Assembly: GCF_000472445.1 (NCBI RefSeq)
Contig: NZ_AXAJ01000024.1
Location: forward strand, 160-63,823
Source of the DNA: Burkholderia sp. WSM2230
GTDB lineage: Bacteria; Pseudomonadota; Gammaproteobacteria; Burkholderiales; Burkholderiaceae
Reading direction: 5' to 3'
DNA length: 63,664 nucleotides
Under the pieces are notes generated by a model that did not search any database, was not told the DNA's origin, and saw nothing but the letters and a program-made list of their open reading frames with translations. This document shows positions 35,605 to 43,768 of this stretch, piece after piece. Made by a program: the position numbers and the translations under genes. Each line of letters begins with the position of its first letter. Position 1 is the stretch's first letter.

Positions 35605-36324
35605 TTACGCCAAAGCGTTGCGATGGGCTTCCACCAGTTCGGTCATGCTGTTGAAGCGAAAGTCGAACTTCGGCTGGGAGCCCGGATCCATCGTCGCGCC
35701 GAATCCCTGCTTCGCATGCCGGCGATAAATCCAGCAGGACGAGAGTCCTAATGCATTCGCCGGCTTGTGATCGTGAAAGAGACTTTCCGCAGTGTGCAGA
35801 ATAGTCTCTTTGCGAACGCCGCGTTCACCGAGCTTCTCCAGCATGTACTCGAAATTGCGCGGTGACGGTTTGTATGAACCGATATCCTCCGCAGTGAATA
35901 TCGCGTCGAACTCGACCTTGAGTTTGGCGTTGCTGTAGCTGAAACTATCGTTATCCACATTTGAAAGAATGACCAGCTTGTAGTGCTGCTTCAGGTACTG
36001 CAACGCTGCGGCCGAATCGTCGAATGCGGGCCAATCTCGGATCGACTTGCCATACGCGTCGCAATCCGCGAGCGTGTATGGCACGCCCCATTCTTCCGCG
36101 AGGCGCTTATAGACGATGGGCAGCAACTCCTGATAGCGCCGGTAAGGCGTGTACTTCTGCTGCGACGATTCATGACGCGCATGCGCCTCCAGCACCTGGT
36201 CGCGCGTAAGTGTTCGCCCGACGCGGTCGAGCAGCGGCCGCAAGCCCTCGAAGATGCCTGTTTCCCAATCGATCAAGGTGCCATAGCAATCGAACGTCAG
36301 CGTGTCGAAGTCGGTCAGCCGCAT
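35605..36324 (-). CDS. HAD hydrolase, haloacid dehalogenase type II family (second copy)
   Basis: 239 residues. Motif I is LTFDCYGTLIDWETGIFEGL, motif II is VILSNVDNDSFS, and IGSYKPSPRNFEYMLEKL carries the motif III lysine. The ATG at 36324 is preceded by GAGGAG. It is divergent from the LysR gene at 36403, with a dyad in the 78-bp gap, so LysR may control it. True dehalogenation of 2-haloacids is possible but unproven. It is distinct in sequence from the member at 12542-13210. Confidence 0.83.
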   Translation of the reverse strand: MRLTDFDTLTFDCYGTLIDWETGIFEGLRPLLDRVGRTLTRDQVLEAHARHESSQQKYTPYRRYQELLPIVYKRLAEEWGVPYTLADCDAYGKSIRDWPAFDDSAAALQYLKQHYKLVILSNVDNDSFSYSNAKLKVEFDAIFTAEDIGSYKPSPRNFEYMLEKLGERGVRKETILHTAESLFHDHKPANALGLSSCWIYRRHAKQGFGATMDPGSQPKFDFRFNSMTELVEAHRNALA

Positions 36325-36360
36325 TGGTTGCTCCTCGTCTATCAGCGGATCAAAGCAACA

Positions 36361-36378
36361 GTGTAGGTTATCCTGCAC
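36361..36378. promoter_or_regulatory. imperfect palindrome GTGTAGGTTATCCTGCAC between HAD and LysR genes
   Basis: Seven of nine base pairs of this 18-bp dyad match. It lies 37 bp from the HAD start and 25 bp from the LysR start, a usual place for a LysR-type recognition site that controls divergent genes. Confidence 0.45.
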
Positions 36379-36402
36379 GTACCGACGTCAAACAGAATCG
36401 CT

Positions 36403-37302
36403 ATGAATCTTAGGGCTTTACAGTGCTTCGTGATTCTTGCCGAAGAGCTGAATTTCAGCCGCGCTGCGGATCGGTTGCATATTGCGCAGCCCGCATTGAG
36501 TCAGCAGATACGTTCGCTGGAGGAGCGGCTCGGCACGCAGCTCGTCGATCGCGCGAGACGTCCGCTTACGCTCACGGAGGCGGGGCACTATCTATGCACT
36601 GAAGCGCGTCAGATACTGGGCGCATTGGAACAGGCGAGCCTCGCGACGCAGGAAATCGGCGTGGGCCGGCGCGGCTGGCTCAGCATCGGCTTCACGCGCT
36701 CGGCGATGTACAGCATTCTGCCGCCCGCGCTCAAGGCATTTCATCATGCGTATCCGCAAGTCGAATTGAAGCTCTTCGAAATGCTCACCGAGGAGCAAAC
36801 GGACGCGCTTCGCGACATGCGCATTCATATCGGCATCGGGCGGCAGCCGTTGGCAATCGAAGGCTGCACGTCGTATCCGCTTCTGCGCGAACGGGTGATG
36901 GCCGCACTTGAACCCGGCCATCCGCTCGCCGCGCGGAAAAACGTAAGAATCGCCGATCTCGCGGATACACCGTTGATCCTCTACCCCAAGCATCCGAACG
37001 CGCAGTTCAAGCGCTCTGTTTTATCGTTGTATCGCGACGCTGGCTTGACGCCTCTCGTCGCTCATCAAGCGTATGAAATTCAGACCGCAATCGCGCTGGT
37101 CGCGGCGGGGCTCGGCGTGACCTTCATTGGAGAATCGGTGGCGCGGCTCGGCCGCAGCGATGTCGTCTATCGACATCTGGTGGGGCCGGGTTCCAGGTAC
37201 CGTTCGACGCTCGCCGCCACCTTCAGGACCGACGACGCCTCGCCGCATCTGCGTGCGTTCCTCGCCTGCCTGCCGCAGCCGATTGCGGACGCCCCACTAT
37301 AA
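36403..37302 (+). CDS. LysR-family transcriptional regulator
   Basis: 299 residues. The N-terminal helix-turn-helix is LNFSRAADRLHIAQPALSQQIRSLEERLGTQLVDRA. The effector domain resembles that of CatM/BenM-type regulators (LSIGFTRSAMYSILPPALKAFHHAYPQVELKLFEML). Its neighbours are a divergent HAD gene and, downstream on the same strand, the MFS-LigJ-LigK unit. Aromatic-acid pathways often have such regulators next to them, so control of the downstream unit by a pathway intermediate is inferred. Confidence 0.9.
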   Translation: MNLRALQCFVILAEELNFSRAADRLHIAQPALSQQIRSLEERLGTQLVDRARRPLTLTEAGHYLCTEARQILGALEQASLATQEIGVGRRGWLSIGFTRSAMYSILPPALKAFHHAYPQVELKLFEMLTEEQTDALRDMRIHIGIGRQPLAIEGCTSYPLLRERVMAALEPGHPLAARKNVRIADLADTPLILYPKHPNAQFKRSVLSLYRDAGLTPLVAHQAYEIQTAIALVAAGLGVTFIGESVARLGRSDVVYRHLVGPGSRYRSTLAATFRTDDASPHLRAFLACLPQPIADAPL

Positions 37303-37353
37303 GCAAAAGCCTATACAAGCATAAGCAACCGGTCTTGGACCCCTCACCAGCAC

Positions 37354-37386
37354 GTTCTTATCATTGACGGTACACATGACAAGAAC
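37354..37386. promoter_or_regulatory. interrupted inverted repeat upstream of the MFS-LigJ-LigK unit
   Basis: GTTCTTATCAT (37354-37364) and ATGACAAGAAC (37376-37386) match at 10 of 11 positions around an 11-bp spacer. They lie 43-75 bp upstream of the MFS start. Two ATAAGCAA direct repeats 22 bp apart (37299-37306 and 37321-37328) precede them. The layout suits binding of a dimeric or tetrameric regulator, most likely the LysR encoded upstream. Confidence 0.5.
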
Positions 37387-37428
37387 GCAGGCACCGCCAC
37401 TTGGCCGTGCCGCAAGGTAGGAGACAGC

Positions 37429-38751
37429 ATGAACCCGATCGACGAAGCCGTCACCATGCGAAAGGTATATGGGCGCCTGATGCCCTTGCTATTCGCGATG
37501 ATGTTCTTCAATTATCTCGACCGTATCAACATCGGTTTCGCCGCGTTGGACATGAACAAACAGTTGGGCTTCAGCCCCGCTGTGTTCGGCTTTGCGGGCA
37601 GCATTTTCTTTGTCGGCTACATGCTGCTGGAGGTGCCGAGCAATCTGCTGTTGCATCGCGTCGGCGCACGGCGCTGGATCGCGCGCATTCTTCTGACGTG
37701 GGGCGCGGTGGCTGCGATCACCGCATTCGTCTTCAACGATACGAGCTTCTACGTGCTGCGCTTTTTGCTCGGCGTGATGGAAGCGGGCTTTCTGCCGGGC
37801 GTCGCGGTGTATCTCACGAAGTGGTTTCCAGTGCGTTACCGGGCACGCGCAGTGGGTGGCTACATCATCGCGGGCTCATTTTCGGCAGTACTTGGCGGTC
37901 CCATTTCCACTGCGCTAATGACCTACGCTGACGGCATTCTCGGTTTGCATGGCTGGCAGTGGATGTTCATTCTTGAAGGCGTGCCGGCAATGCTGCTCGG
38001 TCTTCTCACGCTGCGCATCATGACCGAGCGCCCGGCAGACGCCCACTGGCTCTCTACCGATGAAAAGTACTGGCTCGAATCGACGCTCGCCGCCGAACGG
38101 GAAGCCCTGGGCGGCAACACCCACTTTCCGCTGCTGCGTGTGGCGGGCGATATACGCGTGTGGAGTCTCGCATGCCTGTTCGGCTGCGCGCTCGTCGGCA
38201 TTTATGGGCTGTTCCTGTGGCTGCCGCAGATCGTCAAAAGCCTGGGGCACCTAACCAACCTCGAAGTCGGCTTTCTGTCCGCCGCACCGCCGCTGCTCGG
38301 CGTGCTCGGTACGTTCCTGATCAGCCGCAGTTCCGATCGCACCGGCGATCGCAAGAAACACCTCGCGTTCGTGTACTTCATGAGTGCGCTGGCGATTGCC
38401 GGCAGCGCGTACGCGCCGAATCCGGTCATCGCCTATGTGCTGCTGTGCGTGACCGGCTTGTTCATCTATGCGGGCAATCCGCTGTTCTGGAGCCTTGCGT
38501 CGTCATTCAGAACGGGTGCCGCGGGCGCTGCGACCATTGCCCTCATCAACACCATCGCGCAGTTCGGCGGACTGGTCGGGCCATGGAGCATTGGCCTCGT
38601 GCGCAGCGCGACCGGCAACTTCAAGCTTGCCTTGCTGACGATTGCAGCGTTTCTGCTGGTGTCGACGATCATCGCGCTCGTCATGCGGGTCACGGCGCCG
38701 GAGGACGAAACGGCCTCGCTCACGACCGGCGATGCCGCGCCGCGTGCCTGA
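37429..38751 (+). CDS. MFS transporter, anion:cation symporter (ACS) family
   Basis: 440 residues with 12 membrane helices. The ACS signature is in helix 1 (FAMMFFNYLDRINIGFAALDMNKQLGFSP). Carriers of this family bring in phthalate, tartrate, gallate-like or glucarate-type anions. AGGAG precedes the ATG. The downstream genes for 4-oxalomesaconate hydratase and its aldolase make an aromatic or tricarboxylic acid the best guess (compare gallate carrier GalT), but the substrate cannot be read from the sequence. Confidence 0.88.
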   Translation: MNPIDEAVTMRKVYGRLMPLLFAMMFFNYLDRINIGFAALDMNKQLGFSPAVFGFAGSIFFVGYMLLEVPSNLLLHRVGARRWIARILLTWGAVAAITAFVFNDTSFYVLRFLLGVMEAGFLPGVAVYLTKWFPVRYRARAVGGYIIAGSFSAVLGGPISTALMTYADGILGLHGWQWMFILEGVPAMLLGLLTLRIMTERPADAHWLSTDEKYWLESTLAAEREALGGNTHFPLLRVAGDIRVWSLACLFGCALVGIYGLFLWLPQIVKSLGHLTNLEVGFLSAAPPLLGVLGTFLISRSSDRTGDRKKHLAFVYFMSALAIAGSAYAPNPVIAYVLLCVTGLFIYAGNPLFWSLASSFRTGAAGAATIALINTIAQFGGLVGPWSIGLVRSATGNFKLALLTIAAFLLVSTIIALVMRVTAPEDETASLTTGDAAPRA

Positions 38752-38806
38752 TGCAGCGAACCAACAACCGGACATTGCGACAACCAGACGAAGGTATTTG
38801 CAAACC

Positions 38807-39847
38807 ATGATCATCGATTGTCACGGGCATTACACGACCTCGCCGCCGCAGCACGAAGCATGGCGCACGCAGCAGATCGCCGCATTGAAGGACGGGCGAA
38901 CACCGCCAGCGCGCCCCAGCATCGGCGACGATGAAATCCGCGAGAGCATCGAAACCGGCCAGTTGCGCATTCAACGCGAACGCGGCACCGACCTCACGAT
39001 TTTCTCTCCGCGCGCCGCAGGCATGGGCCACCATCTCGCCACGGAGCAAGCCAACGCGCACTGGTCGCGCGAGTGCAACGACCTCGTGCATCGCGTGTGT
39101 TCGCTTTTCCCGCGCAACTTTGTCGGCGTATGTCAGTTGCCGCAAGCGCCCGGTGTGCCGCCCGCGAACTGTATTGACGAATTGCGGCGCTGTGTGGAAG
39201 AGCTCGGCTTTATCGGCTGCAACCTGAATCCGGATCCGTCGGGTGGACACTGGTCGGGCTTGCCGCTCACGGACCGCTCCTGGTACCCGCTTTATGAAGC
39301 GATGGTCGAACTCGACGTGCCCGCGATGATCCACGTGTCATCTTCGTGCAACCCCAACTTTCATGCGACCGGCGCGCATTACATCAACGGCGACACGTCC
39401 GCGTTCATGCAGTTGCTCACCGGCGATCTCTTCGCGGACTTCCCCACGCTGCGTTTCATCATTCCTCACGGCGGCGGAGCGGTGCCATATCACTGGGGAC
39501 GTTACCGCGGCCTCGCGCAGGACATGAAGCGGCCGCTGTTGCGCGAATACCTGCTGAAGAACGTGTTCTTCGATACTTGCGTGTATCACCAGCCCGGCGC
39601 TGAACTGCTCGCAAAAGTGATCCCGGTCGAGAACATCCTGTTTGCCTCGGAAACGATAGGCGCGGTGCAGGGCATCGATCCGGAAACGGGCCACTATTAC
39701 GACGACACGCGCCGCTACATCGACGCGATCGAATGGCTCAGCGACGCGGACCGGCAACGCATTTATGAAGACAACGCGCGTGCGGTTTATCCGCGGCTAT
39801 CGCGTCAACTCGATCGACAATTTGCAACGCAAGGAGCCATTGTATGA
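38807..39847 (+). CDS. ligJ: 4-oxalomesaconate hydratase-like amidohydrolase (LigJ type)
   Basis: 346 residues of the amidohydrolase superfamily. It opens with the metal motif MIIDCHGHYTTSP (His6, His8), and IPHGGGAVPYHWGRY and ENILFASETIGAV match LigJ. LigJ hydrates 4-oxalomesaconate to 4-carboxy-4-hydroxy-2-oxoadipate in the protocatechuate 4,5-cleavage and gallate pathways. The LigK-type aldolase gene starts inside its stop (ATGA), which supports the function strongly. Related decarboxylases such as gamma-resorcylate decarboxylase are the alternative. Confidence 0.82.
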   Translation: MIIDCHGHYTTSPPQHEAWRTQQIAALKDGRTPPARPSIGDDEIRESIETGQLRIQRERGTDLTIFSPRAAGMGHHLATEQANAHWSRECNDLVHRVCSLFPRNFVGVCQLPQAPGVPPANCIDELRRCVEELGFIGCNLNPDPSGGHWSGLPLTDRSWYPLYEAMVELDVPAMIHVSSSCNPNFHATGAHYINGDTSAFMQLLTGDLFADFPTLRFIIPHGGGAVPYHWGRYRGLAQDMKRPLLREYLLKNVFFDTCVYHQPGAELLAKVIPVENILFASETIGAVQGIDPETGHYYDDTRRYIDAIEWLSDADRQRIYEDNARAVYPRLSRQLDRQFATQGAIV

Positions 39848-40512
39848 ATCAAATCGGATGGCGCGAATTTGAGTCCGCGCCGCAAGCGCGGCCTGCAATA
39901 CTCGATGCATTGCGCGAACTCGCGGTTTCACTGCTTAGCGACAACATGGCGCGCGCGAGCGGCATGCTGGGCTTGCAGCCCTATCATCAACCGAAGCCTC
40001 TCGCCGGTACGGCGGTCACTGTGCATACGCGCCCCGGCGACAACCTCGCCATTCATCGTGCGTTCGACTTCTGCAGGCCGGGCGATGTGCTGGTGATCGA
40101 CGGCGCAGGCGACCTCACGCAGGCGCTAATGGGCGAGATCATGGCGAGCTTCGCAGAGAGCCTCGGCGTACACGGGCTCGTGATCGACGGTGCAATTCGC
40201 GACGTCGGCGCTCTACGTCAGCGCGCTTTTCCAGTGTATGCGCGCGGCGTCACGCATCGTGGTCCCTACAAGCACGGGCCGGGCGAAATCAACGTGCCTG
40301 TCACCGTGGGTGGCATGGTGGTACATCCAGGCGATATCATTGTCGGCGATGAAGACGGCCTGCTCGCAATCGCGCCTGCCGATGTCGACGCTGTAATAGA
40401 AGGCGCGCGCCGGCAACAGGCGAAAGAGGCGACGGCGTTGAAGTCGATTGCCGAGGGCAACTTCGACCGCTCATGGGTTGCCCCTCAACGCGACAGAATG
40501 ATGAACACCTGA
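39844..40512 (+). CDS. ligK: 4-carboxy-4-hydroxy-2-oxoadipate aldolase / oxaloacetate decarboxylase (LigK, RraA-like fold)
   Basis: 222 residues of the RraA-like fold shared by HMG/CHA aldolases. The active-site motifs are VIDGAGDLTQALMGEIMASFAE and the metal/pyruvate site VIDGAIRDVGALRQ, then KHGPGEINVPVTVGGMVVHPGDIIVGDEDGL. LigK splits CHA into pyruvate and oxaloacetate and completes the pathway begun by LigJ. It overlaps ligJ by 4 bp. A pure RNase E regulator (RraA) is unlikely given the context. Confidence 0.85.
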   Translation: MNQIGWREFESAPQARPAILDALRELAVSLLSDNMARASGMLGLQPYHQPKPLAGTAVTVHTRPGDNLAIHRAFDFCRPGDVLVIDGAGDLTQALMGEIMASFAESLGVHGLVIDGAIRDVGALRQRAFPVYARGVTHRGPYKHGPGEINVPVTVGGMVVHPGDIIVGDEDGLLAIAPADVDAVIEGARRQQAKEATALKSIAEGNFDRSWVAPQRDRMMNT

Positions 40513-40523
40513 ATGTGAGCCAC

Positions 40524-40922
40524 ATGGTGCAATATTTGAACGCTGCAACGCTTCTTGAACTCGCGCGCCGCGCCGAAGCGCGCGCAAGCGCTCCATGCGC
40601 GTGCATGAAAACGCCGCTCGACGGCTGGCAATCGCAGCCGCTTTCCCTCGACGAAACGCAGTTCGACGAAATCGGCACGCTGCTGCCCGAAGAGTGTGCC
40701 GAGCCGACTTTCAGCGAGTATCTGCCGGACAAGACGACCTACTGGTCCGCCGACGCGCCCATTGCGCCGCGCTACTTTCCCTACAACCGATGCTCTGTAT
40801 GGGAATGCAGGTTATGCGGACGTCTTTACCTGCACTACACGGAAGGCGGCGGATATTTCGTCGACCGAAGGATTCGCGCTGTAAAAGCGGAGCTTATCGA
40901 AGACGTACCCTTGCCGCCGTAA
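40524..40922 (+). CDS. hypothetical protein with CxxC pair
   Basis: 132 residues from ATG 40524, 11 bp after ligK. The C-terminal half has YFPYNRCSVWECRLCGRLYLHYTE, in which cysteines at ECRLCG resemble a zinc knuckle or rubredoxin-like half site, and CACMK lies near the N-terminus. No family is recognised. Tight spacing after ligK suggests co-transcription, but nothing links it to aromatic metabolism directly. Confidence 0.65.
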   Translation: MVQYLNAATLLELARRAEARASAPCACMKTPLDGWQSQPLSLDETQFDEIGTLLPEECAEPTFSEYLPDKTTYWSADAPIAPRYFPYNRCSVWECRLCGRLYLHYTEGGGYFVDRRIRAVKAELIEDVPLPP

Positions 40923-41006
40923 TACGCTAACCGCTCGCCGGTCGGGCAATATGCGTCACGGCGACCGCGCTAAGGTAATTCGCCACCGCCGCTCTTTAAC
41001 GCCGAC

Positions 41007-41039
41007 GCGTAGCGCGCCGCATTCAACGGCGTGCTACGC
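41007..41039. terminator. 13-bp hairpin between convergent genes
   Basis: GCGTAGCGCGCCG (41007-41019) pairs with CGGCGTGCTACGC (41027-41039) with one G-T pair and a 7-base loop. It lies between the end of the CxxC protein gene (40922) and the end of the convergent phytase-like gene (41050). The T tract is poor on both sides. Confidence 0.55.
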
Positions 41040-41049
41040 AGAAAGTGCG

Positions 41050-42516
41050 TCAGTGGTCGTCGTCGTGATCCGGCGCGCAGACGTGGTCATCGTGACCGCG
41101 CGCTTTGCCCGCATCCGCGCCAACGAGTTTTTGCGCGACGTAGGCCGGCAGTTCGCTCGCGTCCCATGCAAAGACAAAAAACTGATTGGGATTGGCGATG
41201 CCCGCCGGATGATTCGTATCGGTGACCGTGCCGAGAAAGTCGTTGTCGTTTGCGATGAAGAGCGTGTGCTTCTTCGCGCCGCCGATCATGACGTCCGGCC
41301 CGAACGCGAGTCCTTCCAGCTTCGCGGGAATGTCGTTCGCGTTGTAGCCGTGCGCGGTCAGTTGCGCGACCACGTCGAGGAACAACGTTTTCTGCACGGC
41401 GTACGGCGCGAGGCCGGCTTGACCACTTGCGTTGCTCACGTCTTGCGCGCCTGCCAGGTCGATATGGAAGACTCTCTTGAACGCAGCCGTCGAATTATCG
41501 CCAAGACCTTTGCCGTCGCGTTCGTCGACCAGCAGTTCGTGATCGTTCACGGCCACCACGTCGCTGACGGTCGGATACTTCGGCTTTGCCGTCGTGCCGA
41601 TGTTGGTAAGCGGATACGCGAACTGCGTGGTTTTTCCAGTGCGAGTGTCGATCTTCACGATACGCGTATAAGCGCCGTCCGTGCCGCCGTCCTGGATCAA
41701 TGGGCTTTGCATGGCGCCGAAAAGCGTCTTGCCGTCAGGCGAAATCGCGAGACCTTCCATTCCCTTGTTCGCAACGCGGCCTGCGGTGTTCTGCGCAATT
41801 TCATCGCTGCCAACGGGGCTTAGCGTCGAGACAGCAAACATGTCCGGCAGCTTGTAAGTCTCGATACGCCGGCCACTGCGCCTTTCGAAACGATAGACAT
41901 ACGGGCCGTATTCGTCAGAGATATACACGCTCTCGCCGTCATTGCTCACGCGCACACTTTCCGGATCGAAGCGTCCGTCGCGATCATTGGTCGAAAGGCG
42001 CGTGGGATCGAAATTATCCGAACGGCCCGTGAAGTAATGCGTGTGATTGCGGCTGTTCAGCGCCGGGGCGCCGTCCGGCACACTGGCCGCTGCGCCGGAT
42101 CCGTAGACCAGCTTCTCGGAGGTATGCAGCAAAGTGGTGGCAATGAGCTTCGGCGTCAGCGAATAGGGCAGCGACGCGCCGGCCGCGCCCGGCTGCAAGC
42201 GCAGGCGCAACGTCTGGAAGCGGTTGATGTACGACGCCGTATCGTCGATGGCCGCGTTGTACGACACCGCATTCGGGCCGCGGTCGGGCACGGCAACGAA
42301 CGTATGGCATCCCGCGTACGCAATGCCCGAACCGAGGCCGCCGAGCAGGTTGCCCGCCACGCCGTTTTCGAGCGGCGCCGCCGTTTCCTTGGAAAGATCG
42401 CCAGTCAGGCCGCCAAGCTGGCCCACCGCGATGAGATCGACCGCAGCGTGCGCAGCCGTCGCGAACATGAGCGACGAGGCGATCGCCGTCAGAGCAAACA
42501 GTCTTGAACGAGACAC
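41050..42516 (-). CDS. secreted esterase-like activity of phytase family protein
   Basis: 488 residues. A Sec signal peptide (SRLFALTAIASSLMFATAAHAA) precedes a phytase-like beta-propeller (PF13449-type), with VAVPDRGPNAV, DPESVRVSNDGESVYISDEYGPYVYRFE and KGMEGLAISPDGKTLFGAMQSPL as repeated blade motifs. The C-terminus ends in HDDHVCAPDHDDDH, a His/Asp cluster that could bind metal. It probably acts in the periplasm on phosphate esters or related compounds. No transport or phosphate gene is adjacent, so the role is open. Confidence 0.82.
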   Translation of the reverse strand: MSRSRLFALTAIASSLMFATAAHAAVDLIAVGQLGGLTGDLSKETAAPLENGVAGNLLGGLGSGIAYAGCHTFVAVPDRGPNAVSYNAAIDDTASYINRFQTLRLRLQPGAAGASLPYSLTPKLIATTLLHTSEKLVYGSGAAASVPDGAPALNSRNHTHYFTGRSDNFDPTRLSTNDRDGRFDPESVRVSNDGESVYISDEYGPYVYRFERRSGRRIETYKLPDMFAVSTLSPVGSDEIAQNTAGRVANKGMEGLAISPDGKTLFGAMQSPLIQDGGTDGAYTRIVKIDTRTGKTTQFAYPLTNIGTTAKPKYPTVSDVVAVNDHELLVDERDGKGLGDNSTAAFKRVFHIDLAGAQDVSNASGQAGLAPYAVQKTLFLDVVAQLTAHGYNANDIPAKLEGLAFGPDVMIGGAKKHTLFIANDNDFLGTVTDTNHPAGIANPNQFFVFAWDASELPAYVAQKLVGADAGKARGHDDHVCAPDHDDDH

Positions 42517-42987
42517 GATTGTCTTCCTTGAATGGAATGCTTTGTTTTAGACGTGTCTGGCGCCGCGCATCATCCAGATACTGGCCGGCATGGATGTTCG
42601 CGACGTGACAGGAACGGCCGGCGCGCAGCCCGTCGGCCGGGTGGCCGCCGGTAATATTGCGTGAGACATATGACGCAACGGTGACTTGATTCCCGCGGTG
42701 CTCGGCGGCCGCGGGGCCATGCGCCTGGCGGGAACGTTCGCTGCGGGTAACAGGCACGGCGCCCGCCATCGCGACGACGCAAGCCGTCCGCGACTCTGGC
42801 GCCAGTCAATTTTTTCAACGCTTCATGTAAGGCTTTCATGTGCGTTTTTCGCGTGCTTTTTGCACGGCCTTCTGATCCGGAGGTATCGCACAAGGGCTTT
42901 TGAGCGGACTTCGCAAAGCGGCAGCAACGGCAGTAGCGGCCCACAAGCACGGCGCCAGCCGTCGAGTCCCTAACGGCAGGAGCAAAG
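42517..42987. other. 471-bp intergenic region between divergent genes
   Basis: No credible gene is seen on either strand. It must hold promoters for the phytase-like gene (minus) and the hypothetical gene (plus). An inverted repeat TTGCGT (42657-42662) / ACGCAA (42673-42678) with a 10-bp spacer is present. TTGCAC (42860-42865) and TATCGC (42884-42889), 18 bp apart, are a weak -35/-10 candidate for the plus strand. Confidence 0.5.
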
Positions 42988-43563
42988 ATGCAGAACGCAG
43001 AGCAGAATCCCACCCAGAAACAGCAGAACGAAATGGCGGCGAAAAGTCCGGCGCACACGCCCGCGACCGGCACGGCTTCTCCGGATGCTCACACGCAGGC
43101 GAAGGAGTTCGGCAGTTCCGGCAACGCGGGCTCCGCCGAGCCGGGCGCGCGCAAGAACAACGCGGCAAATCTGCCGCCCATCGACCTGGACGCAGTCACC
43201 TCCGACTCCCCCGACCCGCTGCAACGTGCCAGGAGCCGCACCGTTTCCGTGGATACCGCGAATACCGCGTCGATGGACAACACAGTCGACACCGACGGCA
43301 AAAACCTCGAAGCGAGGAAAGACGAGTCAGCGTGGCATGACAATGTGATCTCGTCGAACGCGACGCTGGAGAACCATGTTCCCGCTCCCGCAGCGGGGCT
43401 TGGCGGCATCGACAGCCGCGCGGGCGGCAACCTGCCGCTCGTTGCAGCGCGCGATGGCTGGCAGGTGACGTATCGCGGCACCGTCTACGTCGAGAGGAGA
43501 AACGGCTCGCTGGCCGAGCACGTCATTCAGTTCGACGCGCTGCGCGGGGACAATGAAACCTGA
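42988..43563 (+). CDS. hypothetical protein, disordered N-terminal half
   Basis: 191 residues with AGGAG before the ATG. Residues 1-110 are rich in Ala, Thr, Asn, Gln and Asp with no hydrophobic stretch (EQNPTQKQQNEMAAK, TASPDAHTQAKEF). The last 50 residues look folded (ARDGWQVTYRGTVYVERRNGS). No signal peptide and no recognised domain. The reading frame, ribosome binding site and base composition support a real gene. It may be a stress or envelope-related lineage-specific protein, but no function is proposed. Confidence 0.55.
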   Translation: MQNAEQNPTQKQQNEMAAKSPAHTPATGTASPDAHTQAKEFGSSGNAGSAEPGARKNNAANLPPIDLDAVTSDSPDPLQRARSRTVSVDTANTASMDNTVDTDGKNLEARKDESAWHDNVISSNATLENHVPAPAAGLGGIDSRAGGNLPLVAARDGWQVTYRGTVYVERRNGSLAEHVIQFDALRGDNET

Positions 43564-43768
43564 ACGTAAGCGCAGGCGCTCGCATACCGCCACTAGCGAG
43601 CGCACCTAAGGGCACATATAGGCACACAGCGGCAAGTCAGCTCCTGCACTAACGCGTCGCGAGACAAGGCATGACCCTTGCGCCACTTCTTCGCCGGTCA
43701 CACGGAACATCTTCCCGCGCGGAGGAAAAACGTGTCGCCTGCCGGCGCGCAAGTTCGAAAGGGGCACC

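Noticed and set aside
43564..43768. Possible small gene between the hypothetical protein and ABC exporter genes
   Set aside because: Short frames here lack ribosome binding sites and protein-like composition. The gap probably holds only the exporter promoter.
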